DNA of 56,869 nucleotides. Origin: Levilactobacillus hammesii DSM 16381 (GTDB lineage: Bacteria; Bacillota; Bacilli; Lactobacillales; Lactobacillaceae). Of this stretch, positions 17,025-25,977 are shown piece after piece (position 1 is the stretch's first letter; the number at the start of each line of letters is the position of its first letter). The translations under genes and the position numbers were made by a program. Under the pieces are notes generated by a model that was not told the origin of the DNA, did no database searches, and worked only from the letters and a program-made list of their open reading frames with translations. The DNA lies in assembly GCF_001434395.1 (NCBI RefSeq), contig NZ_AZFS01000061.1:263144-320012 (forward strand). Reading direction: 5' to 3'.

Positions 17025-18662
17025 TTATTCTAATTTCCGTAAATGATACAGCCGTGCTTCCCAAGGCTGTATCTGCGTATCATCCGAAGCGGAATCAATC
17101 CGCATATTAGTCACGATCATTTCGCTCGGATTCAAATCAAACTCCTGGGTTGTCGCAGTTTCATTGCTCATGTTCACGACAATTAACCAATTATCACCAT
17201 TATAGGTTCGGCGATAAACATACAGCTGGTCATCCTTTGTGTCGATCAGTTCATAGCGCCCCTTCTGTAACGTGGGCACTGTTTTTTTCAATTGAATCAG
17301 TTGCCGATAGAACGTGAAAACTGAATACGGATCGTGACTCTCACGTTCCACATTAACCCGTTCTGCGAGTTGTGTCGGTGTGATCCACGGTTGTTGGTCT
17401 GAAAAACCACCATAAGCCTCGCCGTTCCAAGGAAACGGGGTTCTCGCGTTATCGCGACTCTTGGCCGCCAGCTGTTTCAAAATCTTGCTTTCAGCCACAC
17501 CCTGTGCCCGCTGCTGACGGTAGTATAGCCGACTATCTAAGTCACGATAGTCTGCAATACTGTCAAATTGCGCGTTGGGTAATCCCAGCTCTTGACCTTG
17601 ATAGATGAAGGGGGTGCCCTTCATTAACAAGTACCACAACCCCAACGCTTTGGCCGAGCGGCGGCGATAATCAACGGGATTCCCATAATACGAAACAGCT
17701 CGGGGAAGATCATGATTTTCAATGAACAGTGCGTTCCAGCCCTTGTCCGCCATTGCCAACTGCCATTTCGACAAGTTTTCACGTAAAGCGGCTACCGGTA
17801 GTTTAGGCTCTGCATCCTCCCAGTAATGCACGTGGTCAAACTCCAATAGCAAATCGAAGTAACCCGTATCGGGATCCAGCCATCGTTGTGCCGTCGCCAT
17901 ATCAATGCCGCCGGCTTCACCAATGGCCAACAAATGATTGCGTTGCAAGACTGGTTTCAGGGCCGCCAAATAAGGTGTTACTCCAGCGAAGTCCTGGTAA
18001 TAGCCCGTTCGCGGTTGCGCAACGTCCGCGAAGTCTGCCCGTTTTTTCAGGTGCGTCACGCCATCTAGACGAAAACCATCAACGCCCCGATCGGCCCACC
18101 ACTGGATGATGGCTGCCATCTCTTGCTGAACAGCCGGATTCTCCCAGTTTAAGTCCGGTTGTTTTCGCGCAAACGTGTGCAGATAGGCTGCCTGACTGGC
18201 CTCGTGGTACGTCCAAGCCGAGCCACCAAAGACGGACTCCCAATTGTTGGGCGCCACATCTGGGGTGGTTGGCCGCCAGATATAGTAATCGTGATAGGGA
18301 CCGGTTGGATCAGCGAGTGCCCGCTGGAACCAAGGATGCTCGCTCGACGTGTGATTCAACGCCAGGTCAATAACCACCTTGATATCCGCCGCATGCAACG
18401 CCGCGACCAACTGATCAAAATCCGCCAAGGTGCCAAATTGTGGCGCCACACCGCGATATTGGGTCACATCATAGCCGTTGTCCACACCGCCCGAGGGATA
18501 AAATGAGGCGATCCAGACGAAATCGACCCGCAAGGTTTTAAGGTAGTCGATCCGCTGCTGAATACCGGCAAGATCTCCAATACCATCATGATTTGTATCT
18601 AAAAAGCTTTGCGGATAGATCTGATATCCGACTGCTCGTTGCCACCACTGTGCGTCGCCCAT
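17025..18662 (-). CDS. GH13 alpha-glucosidase (oligo-1,6-glucosidase type)
   Basis: 545 residues. The TIM barrel shows the GH13 catalytic triad: nucleophile Asp200 in DGFRLDGV, acid/base Glu249 in AIGEAGG and transition-state stabiliser Asp318 in ENHDLPR. WWQRAVGYQIYPQSF at the start and NHDGIGDLAG are typical of oligo-1,6-glucosidases and dextran glucosidases. No signal peptide, so it acts on imported isomalto- or malto-oligosaccharides. The frame is open 38 codons further, but GGAAGGAAG precedes the ATG at 18662. A cre overlaps its promoter. Confidence 0.87.
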   Translation of the reverse strand: MGDAQWWQRAVGYQIYPQSFLDTNHDGIGDLAGIQQRIDYLKTLRVDFVWIASFYPSGGVDNGYDVTQYRGVAPQFGTLADFDQLVAALHAADIKVVIDLALNHTSSEHPWFQRALADPTGPYHDYYIWRPTTPDVAPNNWESVFGGSAWTYHEASQAAYLHTFARKQPDLNWENPAVQQEMAAIIQWWADRGVDGFRLDGVTHLKKRADFADVAQPRTGYYQDFAGVTPYLAALKPVLQRNHLLAIGEAGGIDMATAQRWLDPDTGYFDLLLEFDHVHYWEDAEPKLPVAALRENLSKWQLAMADKGWNALFIENHDLPRAVSYYGNPVDYRRRSAKALGLWYLLMKGTPFIYQGQELGLPNAQFDSIADYRDLDSRLYYRQQRAQGVAESKILKQLAAKSRDNARTPFPWNGEAYGGFSDQQPWITPTQLAERVNVERESHDPYSVFTFYRQLIQLKKTVPTLQKGRYELIDTKDDQLYVYRRTYNGDNWLIVVNMSNETATTQEFDLNPSEMIVTNMRIDSASDDTQIQPWEARLYHLRKLE

Positions 18663-18722
18663 GACTTTCTTCCTTCCATAACTCAACTTGCGCAACCGAT
18701 TGCGATTGATAAGAACCAGCCT

Positions 18723-18764
18723 TGCATTCGCTTTCATTGTAACAATAATTATCCGGTTTGTCGG
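18723..18764 (-). promoter_or_regulatory. GH13 promoter with overlapping cre
   Basis: Minus-strand CCGACA (18759-18764), 17 nt, TACAAT (18736-18741). ATGAAAGCGAATGCA (18723-18737) fits WTGNAANCGNWNNCW at all 15 positions and overlaps the end of the -10, so CcpA binding would block initiation. Confidence 0.75.
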
Positions 18765-18863
18765 CTCCTTTTGCAAGTTTTATGCCTGATTCACCAAAGG
18801 CTAAAAATTCCAGTGTACCTCTAACAACAGTTGGCCTAAAACTGGGCAACCTGGTGGTCCCTT

Positions 18864-19398
18864 CGCCTTACCGGTCGGCAGATATGGACTGGAACGGGGC
18901 GGGCACAACTTGAAGCCTCGAAAGAACCGAGTCTACAAGCTTGGCCTTCTTCTAAGCTGGAATACCACCAGCTAAGAAGAACGACGCGCCTGAGCCCATA
19001 TCTGCCGACCTCTCGGCTTACACGGCGTTCTTAGACGACTGCGGTAATAACAACAGCCGTCGTTATGGATTGGAACAAAAAATACTAGTTGCCAACGTTT
19101 TTTAACTATTTTCGTGATAAAACACACTCAGAGCCGGAGGCGGCCAGGGATGGAGCCAGCCGTGAAAGTGGTGTTAGCTGGCGATTTTTTCAGCCAGCTT
19201 ACAGCACGGGCGACTTTGGAGACACGTGGCTTTCGTGGCTCCAAAGCGAGTGAGAAGACTGGTGTTCTCCCAGGCTGAAACGTCCCCACAGCAGGTGGAA
19301 TCCCTGGCAGCCGTAGTGCGTCCAACTTAGCCAAATTTAATGGCTCGAATACTGACTAATACTGAACAAGACCAGTATTTCATCTTTCAACCTTTAGT
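18864..19398 (+). repeat. Structured repeat element, copy 3 (subfamily 2, complete)
   Basis: Domain A is closed by a perfect 15-bp helix, 18873-18887 with 18996-19010. Its sequence (GGCAGATATGG) differs from the other subfamily (GCCAAATTTGG), yet both strands changed together. An inner stem pairs TTCTTCTAAGCTGG with CCAGCTAAGAAGAA around 18950-18981 with one mismatch. Domain B is closed by GCCAGGGAT (19143-19151) with ATCCCTGGC (19300-19308). The spacer between domains is longer than in subfamily 1. The tail to 19398 matches copy 1. It lies between two minus-strand genes. Confidence 0.82.
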
Positions 19399-19486
19399 TA
19401 ATTCACAAAAAGCCCGTCAGCCCCATACCGCGGTGGCCAGCGAACTTCATTTTACTCACAAAATTCAATTCAATTAAACCAATTGA

Positions 19487-20881
19487 TTAGTCAATCTTTC
19501 GCTTAGGATTCAGTAAGTTCATGGGATCAAACAGCGTCTTAATCTGGTGTTGAAGCTGATCGACCGTTTCACCCAATTCGGGGTTGTTCCATTGATTTTT
19601 CAGCATCCCCACGGCGTGTTCTCCCGAAATGGTGCCCCCGAGTTCCAACGTCTTCCAGAACGTCTGCCGCAAGGCCTCAATAATCACTTCCGGCACTTCG
19701 TCAACAGCCTTATCCCAAACAAAAGTTGGATGGACATTCCCATCACCGGCATGGCCCGCCGTATAGATGGTAATCCCCAGCTTTTTACCCAATTCCTGCA
19801 GATAATCCATCATGGGGGCGAGCTGAGACAGTGGCATCGCCATGTCTTCCATCAGATGATTGCGTCCCGCAAAAACGGCTGGGAGCATATCACGCCGCAG
19901 TTGTTCCAGATCGGCCTGTTCTTTTTCATCCGTGGTCACCGTCACGTTTTGTCCGTGATACTGATCAAGCAAGTCCCGGACAACCTGAACATTTTCGGGA
20001 CTGCCACCCTCGAGCCGAAAGATCAGCATAGCGCCACTGTTATCAGCATAGTGGGTCTTCTCATATTTATCCAACGCCACTACAGTATTGCCATCTAACG
20101 CTTCCAACATGGTCGGATAAACCCCGGACATGCGAATCGCCGTCACGCCCTGTGCCAAGGCTGACATGTCCTCAAAGAACGCCACGCCCATCACGGATTG
20201 TCCCAACGGAATTGGCATTAATTTTACCGTGACTTCGTAAATGATTCCCAAAGTCCCCTCAGAACCAACGAAGAGCTGGGTCAAGTCGTAGCCAAAGGCC
20301 TGCTTGAGTGTGCGACCGCCCAGCTTGACCACACGGCCATCCGCCAAAACCGCCTTTAAACCCAAGACGTTGTCCTTAGTGGCGCCATAGCGCACCGTGC
20401 TCATCCCACCAGCGTTGGTCGACACGTTACCGCCGATTGAAGAGAACGGCTTCGAACCAGGATCTGGTGCGTAAAACAAGCCCTGTTTCCGCGCTTCCTT
20501 ATCCAAATCACCATTGACCACGCCGGGCTGAACAACGGCCACGGAATCCTCTTTACTGATTTCTAGGATCTGGTTCATTTGCCGCGTCGACAGAATAATG
20601 GCACCGGTGATGCCGTCGGAACCAATGACCGTACTGCTAAAAGTCGTCTGCGGAATCACGGCAATATGAAATTTCCGCGCCGTCCGTAAGACCCCTTGAA
20701 TATCCGCCACACTCGCAACCGACACAAAAGCACGCGCTAAGCCCGTTTCACCGCCAGTCGCATTGGGATTAAAGGATTGCTTCCGCAACGTCTCCTCGTC
20801 CGTCGCAACCGTCCCATCTTTCACCTGCGCCTTCAAGTAAGCCACAATATCACTGTCAGAATAGGCACTGAACACTGTCAT
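19487..20881 (-). CDS. FAD-linked oxidase, GlcD/D-lactate dehydrogenase type
   Basis: 464 residues. The N-terminal PCMH-type FAD domain includes PDPGSKPFSSIGGNVSTNAG and VGSEGTLGII. The C-terminal GlcD cap ends with GTISGEHAVGMLKNQW, including the conserved GEH. The family oxidises 2-hydroxy acids such as glycolate or D-lactate, passing electrons to a quinone or ETF; the substrate here is inferred. The ATG at 20881 is preceded by AGAGG; a GTG one codon earlier is also in frame. Divergent from the marR-type gene at 21025. Confidence 0.82.
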   Translation of the reverse strand: MTVFSAYSDSDIVAYLKAQVKDGTVATDEETLRKQSFNPNATGGETGLARAFVSVASVADIQGVLRTARKFHIAVIPQTTFSSTVIGSDGITGAIILSTRQMNQILEISKEDSVAVVQPGVVNGDLDKEARKQGLFYAPDPGSKPFSSIGGNVSTNAGGMSTVRYGATKDNVLGLKAVLADGRVVKLGGRTLKQAFGYDLTQLFVGSEGTLGIIYEVTVKLMPIPLGQSVMGVAFFEDMSALAQGVTAIRMSGVYPTMLEALDGNTVVALDKYEKTHYADNSGAMLIFRLEGGSPENVQVVRDLLDQYHGQNVTVTTDEKEQADLEQLRRDMLPAVFAGRNHLMEDMAMPLSQLAPMMDYLQELGKKLGITIYTAGHAGDGNVHPTFVWDKAVDEVPEVIIEALRQTFWKTLELGGTISGEHAVGMLKNQWNNPELGETVDQLQHQIKTLFDPMNLLNPKRKID

Positions 20882-20966
20882 CACAAAGACCTCTTTTTAT
20901 TTGAAATAATTCATAGGTCATTCTAACAGAAGATTTGCAAAATTACTTCATTATCGATTTATTTTT

Positions 20967-20996
20967 GTTGCAATTACAACTAAAATGCCGTATACT
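20967..20996 (+). promoter_or_regulatory. Promoter and operator of the marR-paiA operon
   Basis: TTGCAA (20968-20973), 17 nt, TATACT (20991-20996). A near-palindrome GTTGCAATTACAAC (20967-20980) covers the -35, as expected for an autorepressor, and could also affect the divergent flavoprotein gene. Confidence 0.7.
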
Positions 20997-21024
20997 CAAT
21001 CGTATTCAGAAATGAGGCGATCTT

Positions 21025-21477
21025 TTGGCAGAAATTCTACGGCCAATCGGGGCTATCGCACGGGCCCTCGACGGTATTAGTAATATCGAATTCAAGGAAC
21101 TGGAACTAAGTCGCGGTCAATATCTCTATTTAGTGCGAATTGCCGAACAACCCGGCATTATTTTAGAAAGGCTGGCGGCCATCCTCAAGGTCGACAAGAC
21201 CACGGCCGCTCGGGCCATTCAGAAGCTGGAACGAAACGGCATCGTGGAACGACGCCCCAGTCCGACCGACAAGAAACAAAAACAGATTTTTATGACGGCC
21301 AAGGGCCAAGCCCTCTATCCCATCATTCACCGTGAAAATACGTACTCTAACCAGGTCGCCCTTCAAGGTTTCACCCCCGCCGAGCGCGATCAGCTCGCCG
21401 ACTACTTAAATCGCGTTGAGACCAATATTGCCGCAGACTGGACGGCCGTGAAACACGGTCACCACCGCAACTACTGA
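21025..21477 (+). CDS. MarR-family transcriptional regulator (TTG start)
   Basis: 150 residues. The winged helix covers residues about 30-105, with LAAILKVDKTTAARAIQKL as recognition region and PTDKKQKQIFMTAKG as wing. The start codon is TTG with GAGG 7 nt upstream; the nearest ATG (21012) is out of frame. It is first in an operon with the acetyltransferase 14 bp downstream. Likely autoregulated through the palindrome over its -35 box. Confidence 0.83.
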   Translation: MAEILRPIGAIARALDGISNIEFKELELSRGQYLYLVRIAEQPGIILERLAAILKVDKTTAARAIQKLERNGIVERRPSPTDKKQKQIFMTAKGQALYPIIHRENTYSNQVALQGFTPAERDQLADYLNRVETNIAADWTAVKHGHHRNY

Positions 21478-21491
21478 AAGGAACTCCCCCT

Positions 21492-21986
21492 ATGAAAAAT
21501 ATGAAAATTATTCCCGTAACCGTCGCTGACCTGGAACAACTCCATGAGGTCAGCGTTGAAACCTTCACGGCCACCTTTGGCGCTGTGAATACACCAGAAA
21601 ACTTAAAAGCCTACTTGGAACACGACCTCAGCCGTGACCAACTTCGCCGTGAACTCGCTGATCCCCACGCCGGCTTTTTCTTCATTCAAAAAGAGGGTCA
21701 GCTCGCCGGTTACGGCAAGCTGCTCTACCACGCCGATGATCTAGAGATCCAACGCGTTTATGTCCGTGAAAACTTTCAACACCACGGTCTCGGCCGCGAC
21801 TTTTTGGAATTTGCGGAACAGACTGCCCGGGATAAACACCTTCCCAAAGTCATCCTCGGCGTGTGGGAACACAACGACAATGCCCGGGCGTTTTACCAAG
21901 TCATGGGTTACCACCGGTATGGCGCCCATACCTTTGATCTGGGCAACGACCACCAGACCGATTTTTTGATGGCTAAAACCCTGTAA
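21492..21986 (+). CDS. GNAT acetyltransferase, PaiA-like (spermidine/spermine N-acetyltransferase group)
   Basis: 164 residues. A typical GNAT fold: acetyl-CoA-binding RVYVRENFQHHGLGRDFLEF near residues 87-107 and GVWEHNDNARAFYQVMGY near 120-137. The ending GAHTFDLG..QTDFLMAKTL closely parallels B. subtilis PaiA, which acetylates polyamines. It sits 14 bp after a marR-type gene, so the pair may form a small polyamine- or stress-responsive operon; that role is inference. Confidence 0.82.
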   Translation: MKNMKIIPVTVADLEQLHEVSVETFTATFGAVNTPENLKAYLEHDLSRDQLRRELADPHAGFFFIQKEGQLAGYGKLLYHADDLEIQRVYVRENFQHHGLGRDFLEFAEQTARDKHLPKVILGVWEHNDNARAFYQVMGYHRYGAHTFDLGNDHQTDFLMAKTL

Positions 21987-22041
21987 AGACGGGCTAAATG
22001 CCCTTGAAAACGACCCAACCCAAAATTTCAAAACGTCACTC

Positions 22042-22094
22042 AAAAATCGACTTTTTCAGAACTTAACCGTTTCTGAAAAAGTCGATTCTTTTGC
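22042..22094. terminator. Strong bidirectional terminator
   Basis: AATCGACTTTTTCAGAA pairs with TTTCTGAAAAAGTCGATT, a stem of about 17 bp, between the convergent acetyltransferase and ABC transporter genes. Confidence 0.9.
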
Positions 22095-22155
22095 CATTAT
22101 GATGTCGAAACCTAGGCCATCAAGCAGTCGCCGTCCGATGGCCCACACTCAACTT

Positions 22156-22815
22156 CTAAGCCAGCTGGACAAACTGCTTATTCTCCAAGCGATACTGATG
22201 ATCACACTGAGCGGCCACGTCTGGCTCATGGGTCACAATGATGACACACTTCTTCTGCTCGTGCGCGATCCGCTGAAATTGCGCAATCACTGCCTGGGTG
22301 TTGTCCTCATCCAAATTTCCAGTGGGTTCGTCCGCGACAACTAGCCGCGCGTCACAGCACATGGTGCGGGCGATTGCCACCCGCTGTTGCTGGCCACCGG
22401 AGAGCTGCTGCACGTTTCGGGTGATCAGGTCATCACCAATTCCCAGATCGTTTAAGATCCGTTGCGCATACCCCTTATCTCCGGCATGACTCGCACCGGT
22501 GATGGCCATGGCCGTCAGAAGGTTATTCAACGGTGACATGTAGGTAAACAGATTGTACGCTTGAAAGACGATAGCCACATCGTGTCGTCGGAAATTGGTT
22601 AAGCCAATCTTCTTGAGCGAGCGATCATCAAGGAAAATATCCCCTTCACGCGGTTTATCCAGCCCAGCAATCAGGGATAAAAACGTGGTCTTCCCGGTAC
22701 CACTGTGCCCGAGAATCGCGTAGGATTGGCCCGTTTCAAATTCCAGATTAATATTTTGAAATAGGGGTTGGTCCTTATCCTGGTACCAATAGCCCAAATC
22801 TTCAGTTCTTAACAT
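22156..22815 (-). CDS. ABC transporter ATP-binding protein (MacB/LolD type)
   Basis: 219 residues. Walker A GHSGTGKT at 36-43, signature [15 protein letters not shown], Walker B LVVADEPTGNLD and the switch His in IIVTHEPDVA. The sequence type is that of ATPases paired with FtsX-like permeases. It is the second gene of an operon, 12 bp after the permease gene. The substrate is unknown; members export peptides, lipoproteins or antimicrobial compounds. Confidence 0.88.
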   Translation of the reverse strand: MLRTEDLGYWYQDKDQPLFQNINLEFETGQSYAILGHSGTGKTTFLSLIAGLDKPREGDIFLDDRSLKKIGLTNFRRHDVAIVFQAYNLFTYMSPLNNLLTAMAITGASHAGDKGYAQRILNDLGIGDDLITRNVQQLSGGQQQRVAIARTMCCDARLVVADEPTGNLDEDNTQAVIAQFQRIAHEQKKCVIIVTHEPDVAAQCDHQYRLENKQFVQLA

Positions 22816-22827
22816 TAGCGTTCCTCC

Positions 22828-24297
22828 TTAGGAAATCAGTACCTTCTTTGGCTCCAGTCGCAAGATTCCACCAGACGCAATCATGATCGACAAGAACGTA
22901 ATGGCTAAACCAAATCCACCGAGCTCCGCTAAATCCACGGCGCTGACGCTGATTTCCAAGTTCGGATTTTGAGTCTTAGCACGGTTAGTGGTTGTGGAAC
23001 CCGGACCCCCGGCACCACCACGCATGCCACTGCCACCACTACCGCCTGGTTGACCGCTACCCCCGGGCTGTCCGGTGGAACCACTGCTGGTCGTTTGGGT
23101 CGTTGTACTCTGTGAGACCAGCTGAGAACCCAACTGGTTGCCCACAAATTTGCCTCCCACACCGGCAATCGCCAAGGCAATCACGATCACCATCAGCATT
23201 TCCGTAAAGAATTGGGCCACGATCTTCCAGCGCGCTTCCCCTAGGGAAAGGAGAACCCCGATTTCGAAGCGTCGTTCGCGAATCATCAAGATCACAATCA
23301 ACGCCAGAATAATCGTGCCGGCAATGGCGACTAACCAGACAATCTTATTGGCAAAGCCTTCCACATTGTTCATTGACGACTTAATGGATTGATAGCTCGC
23401 ATCATCGGTACTCAGGGCATACTTGCTGCTGATCAACTGGTTACCCGCCTTCTTCGTGGCACTGACCTGAGCGGGATTTTTCACGTTAAACGTAACGGAA
23501 TCCGCCGTTCCGGCATACTTACTCCCCTTAATGGTGTTGGCAAGTGTATATGAGGCATAGATGGTGTTGGCCGGATCTGTACTCATCGGGCCAGCACTCG
23601 CAGCGCTGGTTGAGCTCGCCTTGTAAATCCCCACCACTTTAACCTTGACGGTGCTCTTAGAACCGGTCGTTTCCTTAACGGTCATGGTGTCACCCACCGT
23701 TAAGTTGTTTTGACTCGCTAAATCCTTCTCGATCACCACGTGGTTAGTGCCTTTATCGGCTGCGGTAATACCGCGACCCTTGGTCAGCTTACTCTGACTA
23801 TTGGCAAAGGCTGTGGTCAGCGCGGTCGACGTCACCCCATCAATCTGGGTGTCACCGGACGAACTACCAGTAGCTTTCATCCCACCTGGACCCCCGCTAT
23901 TGCCGCCCATCCCGGTACTGGTTGAGACGGTATCATAGGACTTAGCATTCGCCGTGGTACTACTGATGACGTTGTAACTCTTGATGTTACTAAGCTTAGC
24001 GATCTTCGTGGCATCACTCAACTTAACCGGTGTGAGCGTCAGCTTCGGTCGACTAGACTTCGATGAACTACTAGAACTGCTACTCTGCATCTTCTTAAAG
24101 GCCGCTTGTCGGTTGGCCGACAGGGTCATCGTGGCCCCCGCATCGTTTTTAGCGGTCTCCATTGCCTTAACCGCCGCACTTCTAATCAATAGACCCGCTA
24201 ACACAAACATTAAAATGGCGGACGAGACCAAAATCAGCAAGACTGACCGGCCCTTCTTCGCCCACACGTTTAACCAGGCTCGTTTGAAAAAATTCAT
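22828..24297 (-). CDS. FtsX/MacB-like ABC transporter permease with low-complexity loops
   Basis: 489 residues. TM1 about 15-40, a large extracytoplasmic domain, then three C-terminal helices with the FtsX signature RERRFEIGVLLSLGEARWKI near residue 340. Two odd low-complexity stretches occur: a run of eight Ser near residue 60, and a Gly/Pro/Gln/Ser-rich segment between the last two extracellular helices (GGPGG, GQPGGSG, GMRGGAGG type). The ATG at 24297 has GGAGG 8 nt upstream and is preferred to 24321. Operon with the ATPase that follows. Confidence 0.85.
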   Translation of the reverse strand: MNFFKRAWLNVWAKKGRSVLLILVSSAILMFVLAGLLIRSAAVKAMETAKNDAGATMTLSANRQAAFKKMQSSSSSSSSKSSRPKLTLTPVKLSDATKIAKLSNIKSYNVISSTTANAKSYDTVSTSTGMGGNSGGPGGMKATGSSSGDTQIDGVTSTALTTAFANSQSKLTKGRGITAADKGTNHVVIEKDLASQNNLTVGDTMTVKETTGSKSTVKVKVVGIYKASSTSAASAGPMSTDPANTIYASYTLANTIKGSKYAGTADSVTFNVKNPAQVSATKKAGNQLISSKYALSTDDASYQSIKSSMNNVEGFANKIVWLVAIAGTIILALIVILMIRERRFEIGVLLSLGEARWKIVAQFFTEMLMVIVIALAIAGVGGKFVGNQLGSQLVSQSTTTQTTSSGSTGQPGGSGQPGGSGGSGMRGGAGGPGSTTTNRAKTQNPNLEISVSAVDLAELGGFGLAITFLSIMIASGGILRLEPKKVLIS

Positions 24298-24403
24298 TCG
24301 AGTCGCCTCCATTCCTAACATGTTCTCGATTATGGCAAACCGGGCTTATCGAAAACCTAAAGTCAGGGATTTCACGCAGGTGACTGATACGACATTTCCA
24401 ATT

Positions 24404-24436
24404 AAAAACGGCGGCATCCCGCAGGACACCACCGTT
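24404..24436 (-). terminator. Terminator of the AI-2E-type gene
   Basis: Minus-strand AACGG-GG-TCC pairs with GGGA-CC-CCGTT, followed by a T run. Confidence 0.75.
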
Positions 24437-24475
24437 TCAGCGTGTTTCATGATTCATGATGCTGTTAATAAATCG

Positions 24476-25651
24476 TTAAGGCTCACCCAGCTTATCCTCG
24501 GGTGGAAAGACGTCGGGATAGAGCGCCGAATATTCCTGATACCACTGAAAGGCCGTGGTCACCAGCACCTTCAGCACCGCAAATCCGGGAACCCCGAAGA
24601 TCACACCCATTAGTCCAAACATTTTTCCGGCTGCTAACAGCACAAAAACGATGGTGATGGGGTGCATCGCCAGACTGTTTCCCATGATGAGGGGCGACAA
24701 AACCTGGGTCTCCAAGACCCATTCGATGAGATAAACAATCACGACACCCAATAACATCGACGGACTGGTGATGGCCCCAATTATTAACGCCGGAATCAGC
24801 GCAATGGCCGACCCGAAGTAAGGAATCAGGTTCAGTGGTCCCGCCAACAGCCCAATCAAGAGCGCATAGCGAAGACCAATAATGGAATACCCCGTGGTAA
24901 AGATGATAAGCACGCACAAAGCCACCGTGAGTTGACCCCGCACGTAAGAACTCACCTTGACGTTCATCTGATCGAGCATCACCATGAACCGTTCCCGGTA
25001 AGCCGTGGGAACGACCTGACTGACGTAGTGGGGAAACCGGGTCCCATCCTTAAGCATAAAGAACAGAACCAGGGGCGCTGTGATAATTGTGATGACCCAG
25101 TCACTCACCGTCGTCACCACATTACCAATTGACGTGAGCGTGCCCGTCAAGAGGTTGAGCCCACGCTTAGAGAAGTAGGTGGTCACCCGCTGATTAACAT
25201 CGTTCAGGTTACTATTGGAGATCCAGTGGTGCTGCTGATTGAGATGATTCAATTTTGCCAGCATGTCATTGGCAAATTGGGGCAGCGTACTGACAGCACC
25301 CGCCGCTTGCTTGGCCAGAAACGGAATCAGATTGAGGAAAATCAGGACGATGACGCCAACCGCAATCAACATGGCAATCGTAATGGCCAGCCCTTGCCGT
25401 AGGTGCAACCGCCGCTCCATTAGGTGTACGAACGGATCGAGGACGTAAAACAGGATCCCCGCCACCACGATGGCTGGCATGGTGATGCTGGCAAACTTCC
25501 AGATAGGGTCCAGCAACCCCGCATTCTGAACAATTTCATTGACCACTAATAATAAGAGAAAAATATTCAATAGCAAAATCGTAATATGATTATTTAAAAA
25601 CCGCTGGTAGAACCAAGAAAATCCTGACTCTGGCTGGCGCAAATTCTTCAA
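24476..25651 (-). CDS. AI-2E family membrane protein (PerM/TqsA-like)
   Basis: 391 residues with about eight membrane helices and the family's long central amphipathic region (residues about 110-190). GLLAGPLNLIPYFG and the following IPALIIGA match the conserved core. Some members export signals such as AI-2 or act as Na+/H+ antiporters; the function is unproven here. The start is TTG at 25651 with GGGAGG 7-9 nt upstream. Single gene. Confidence 0.83.
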   Translation of the reverse strand: MKNLRQPESGFSWFYQRFLNNHITILLLNIFLLLLVVNEIVQNAGLLDPIWKFASITMPAIVVAGILFYVLDPFVHLMERRLHLRQGLAITIAMLIAVGVIVLIFLNLIPFLAKQAAGAVSTLPQFANDMLAKLNHLNQQHHWISNSNLNDVNQRVTTYFSKRGLNLLTGTLTSIGNVVTTVSDWVITIITAPLVLFFMLKDGTRFPHYVSQVVPTAYRERFMVMLDQMNVKVSSYVRGQLTVALCVLIIFTTGYSIIGLRYALLIGLLAGPLNLIPYFGSAIALIPALIIGAITSPSMLLGVVIVYLIEWVLETQVLSPLIMGNSLAMHPITIVFVLLAAGKMFGLMGVIFGVPGFAVLKVLVTTAFQWYQEYSALYPDVFPPEDKLGEP

Positions 25652-25747
25652 TCCGACCCCTCCCTGTTTTGGCTTCTCTCCTAGTGTACGGCGGAACGGC
25701 GCCGTTGACTAGTCTGGAAGCTTGAGTTGTCCCTAAAATTTTGAGTT

Positions 25748-25823
25748 GTCGGCAGATATGGGCTCAGGCGCGTCGTTCTATTTAGGCAATAGGCGAACGC
25801 CTTACCGGCAAGGGACCACTAGC
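25748..25823 (-). repeat. Remnant of the structured repeat (subfamily 2)
   Basis: 25748-25779 is the exact reverse complement of 18978-19009 in copy 3, a 32-base identity covering the 3' strand of the domain A closing helix. A little further on, CGCCTTACCGG and GGGACCAC echo the left end of copy 3 (18853-18874). The middle of domain A and all of domain B are missing, so this is a decayed copy with an internal deletion. Confidence 0.75.
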
Positions 25824-25895
25824 TTGCGCCGTTTTAATGCCACCGTTTTTTTTCTAGAACAGGCATCACCACTTTCAAACCTAAGTTGCGGCAAC

Positions 25896-25942
25896 AAAAG
25901 CGGGTTCACCCGACAGCGTGCCGGATGAACCCGTTTGATTTT
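25896..25942 (-). terminator. Terminator of the secreted-protein/lysozyme operon
   Basis: Minus-strand CGGGTTCA-CCG pairs with CGG-TGAACCCG, followed by CTTTT. Confidence 0.85.
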
Positions 25943-25977
25943 CAAGCTATTTTTACAACCATCTGGTCATACCCGTT

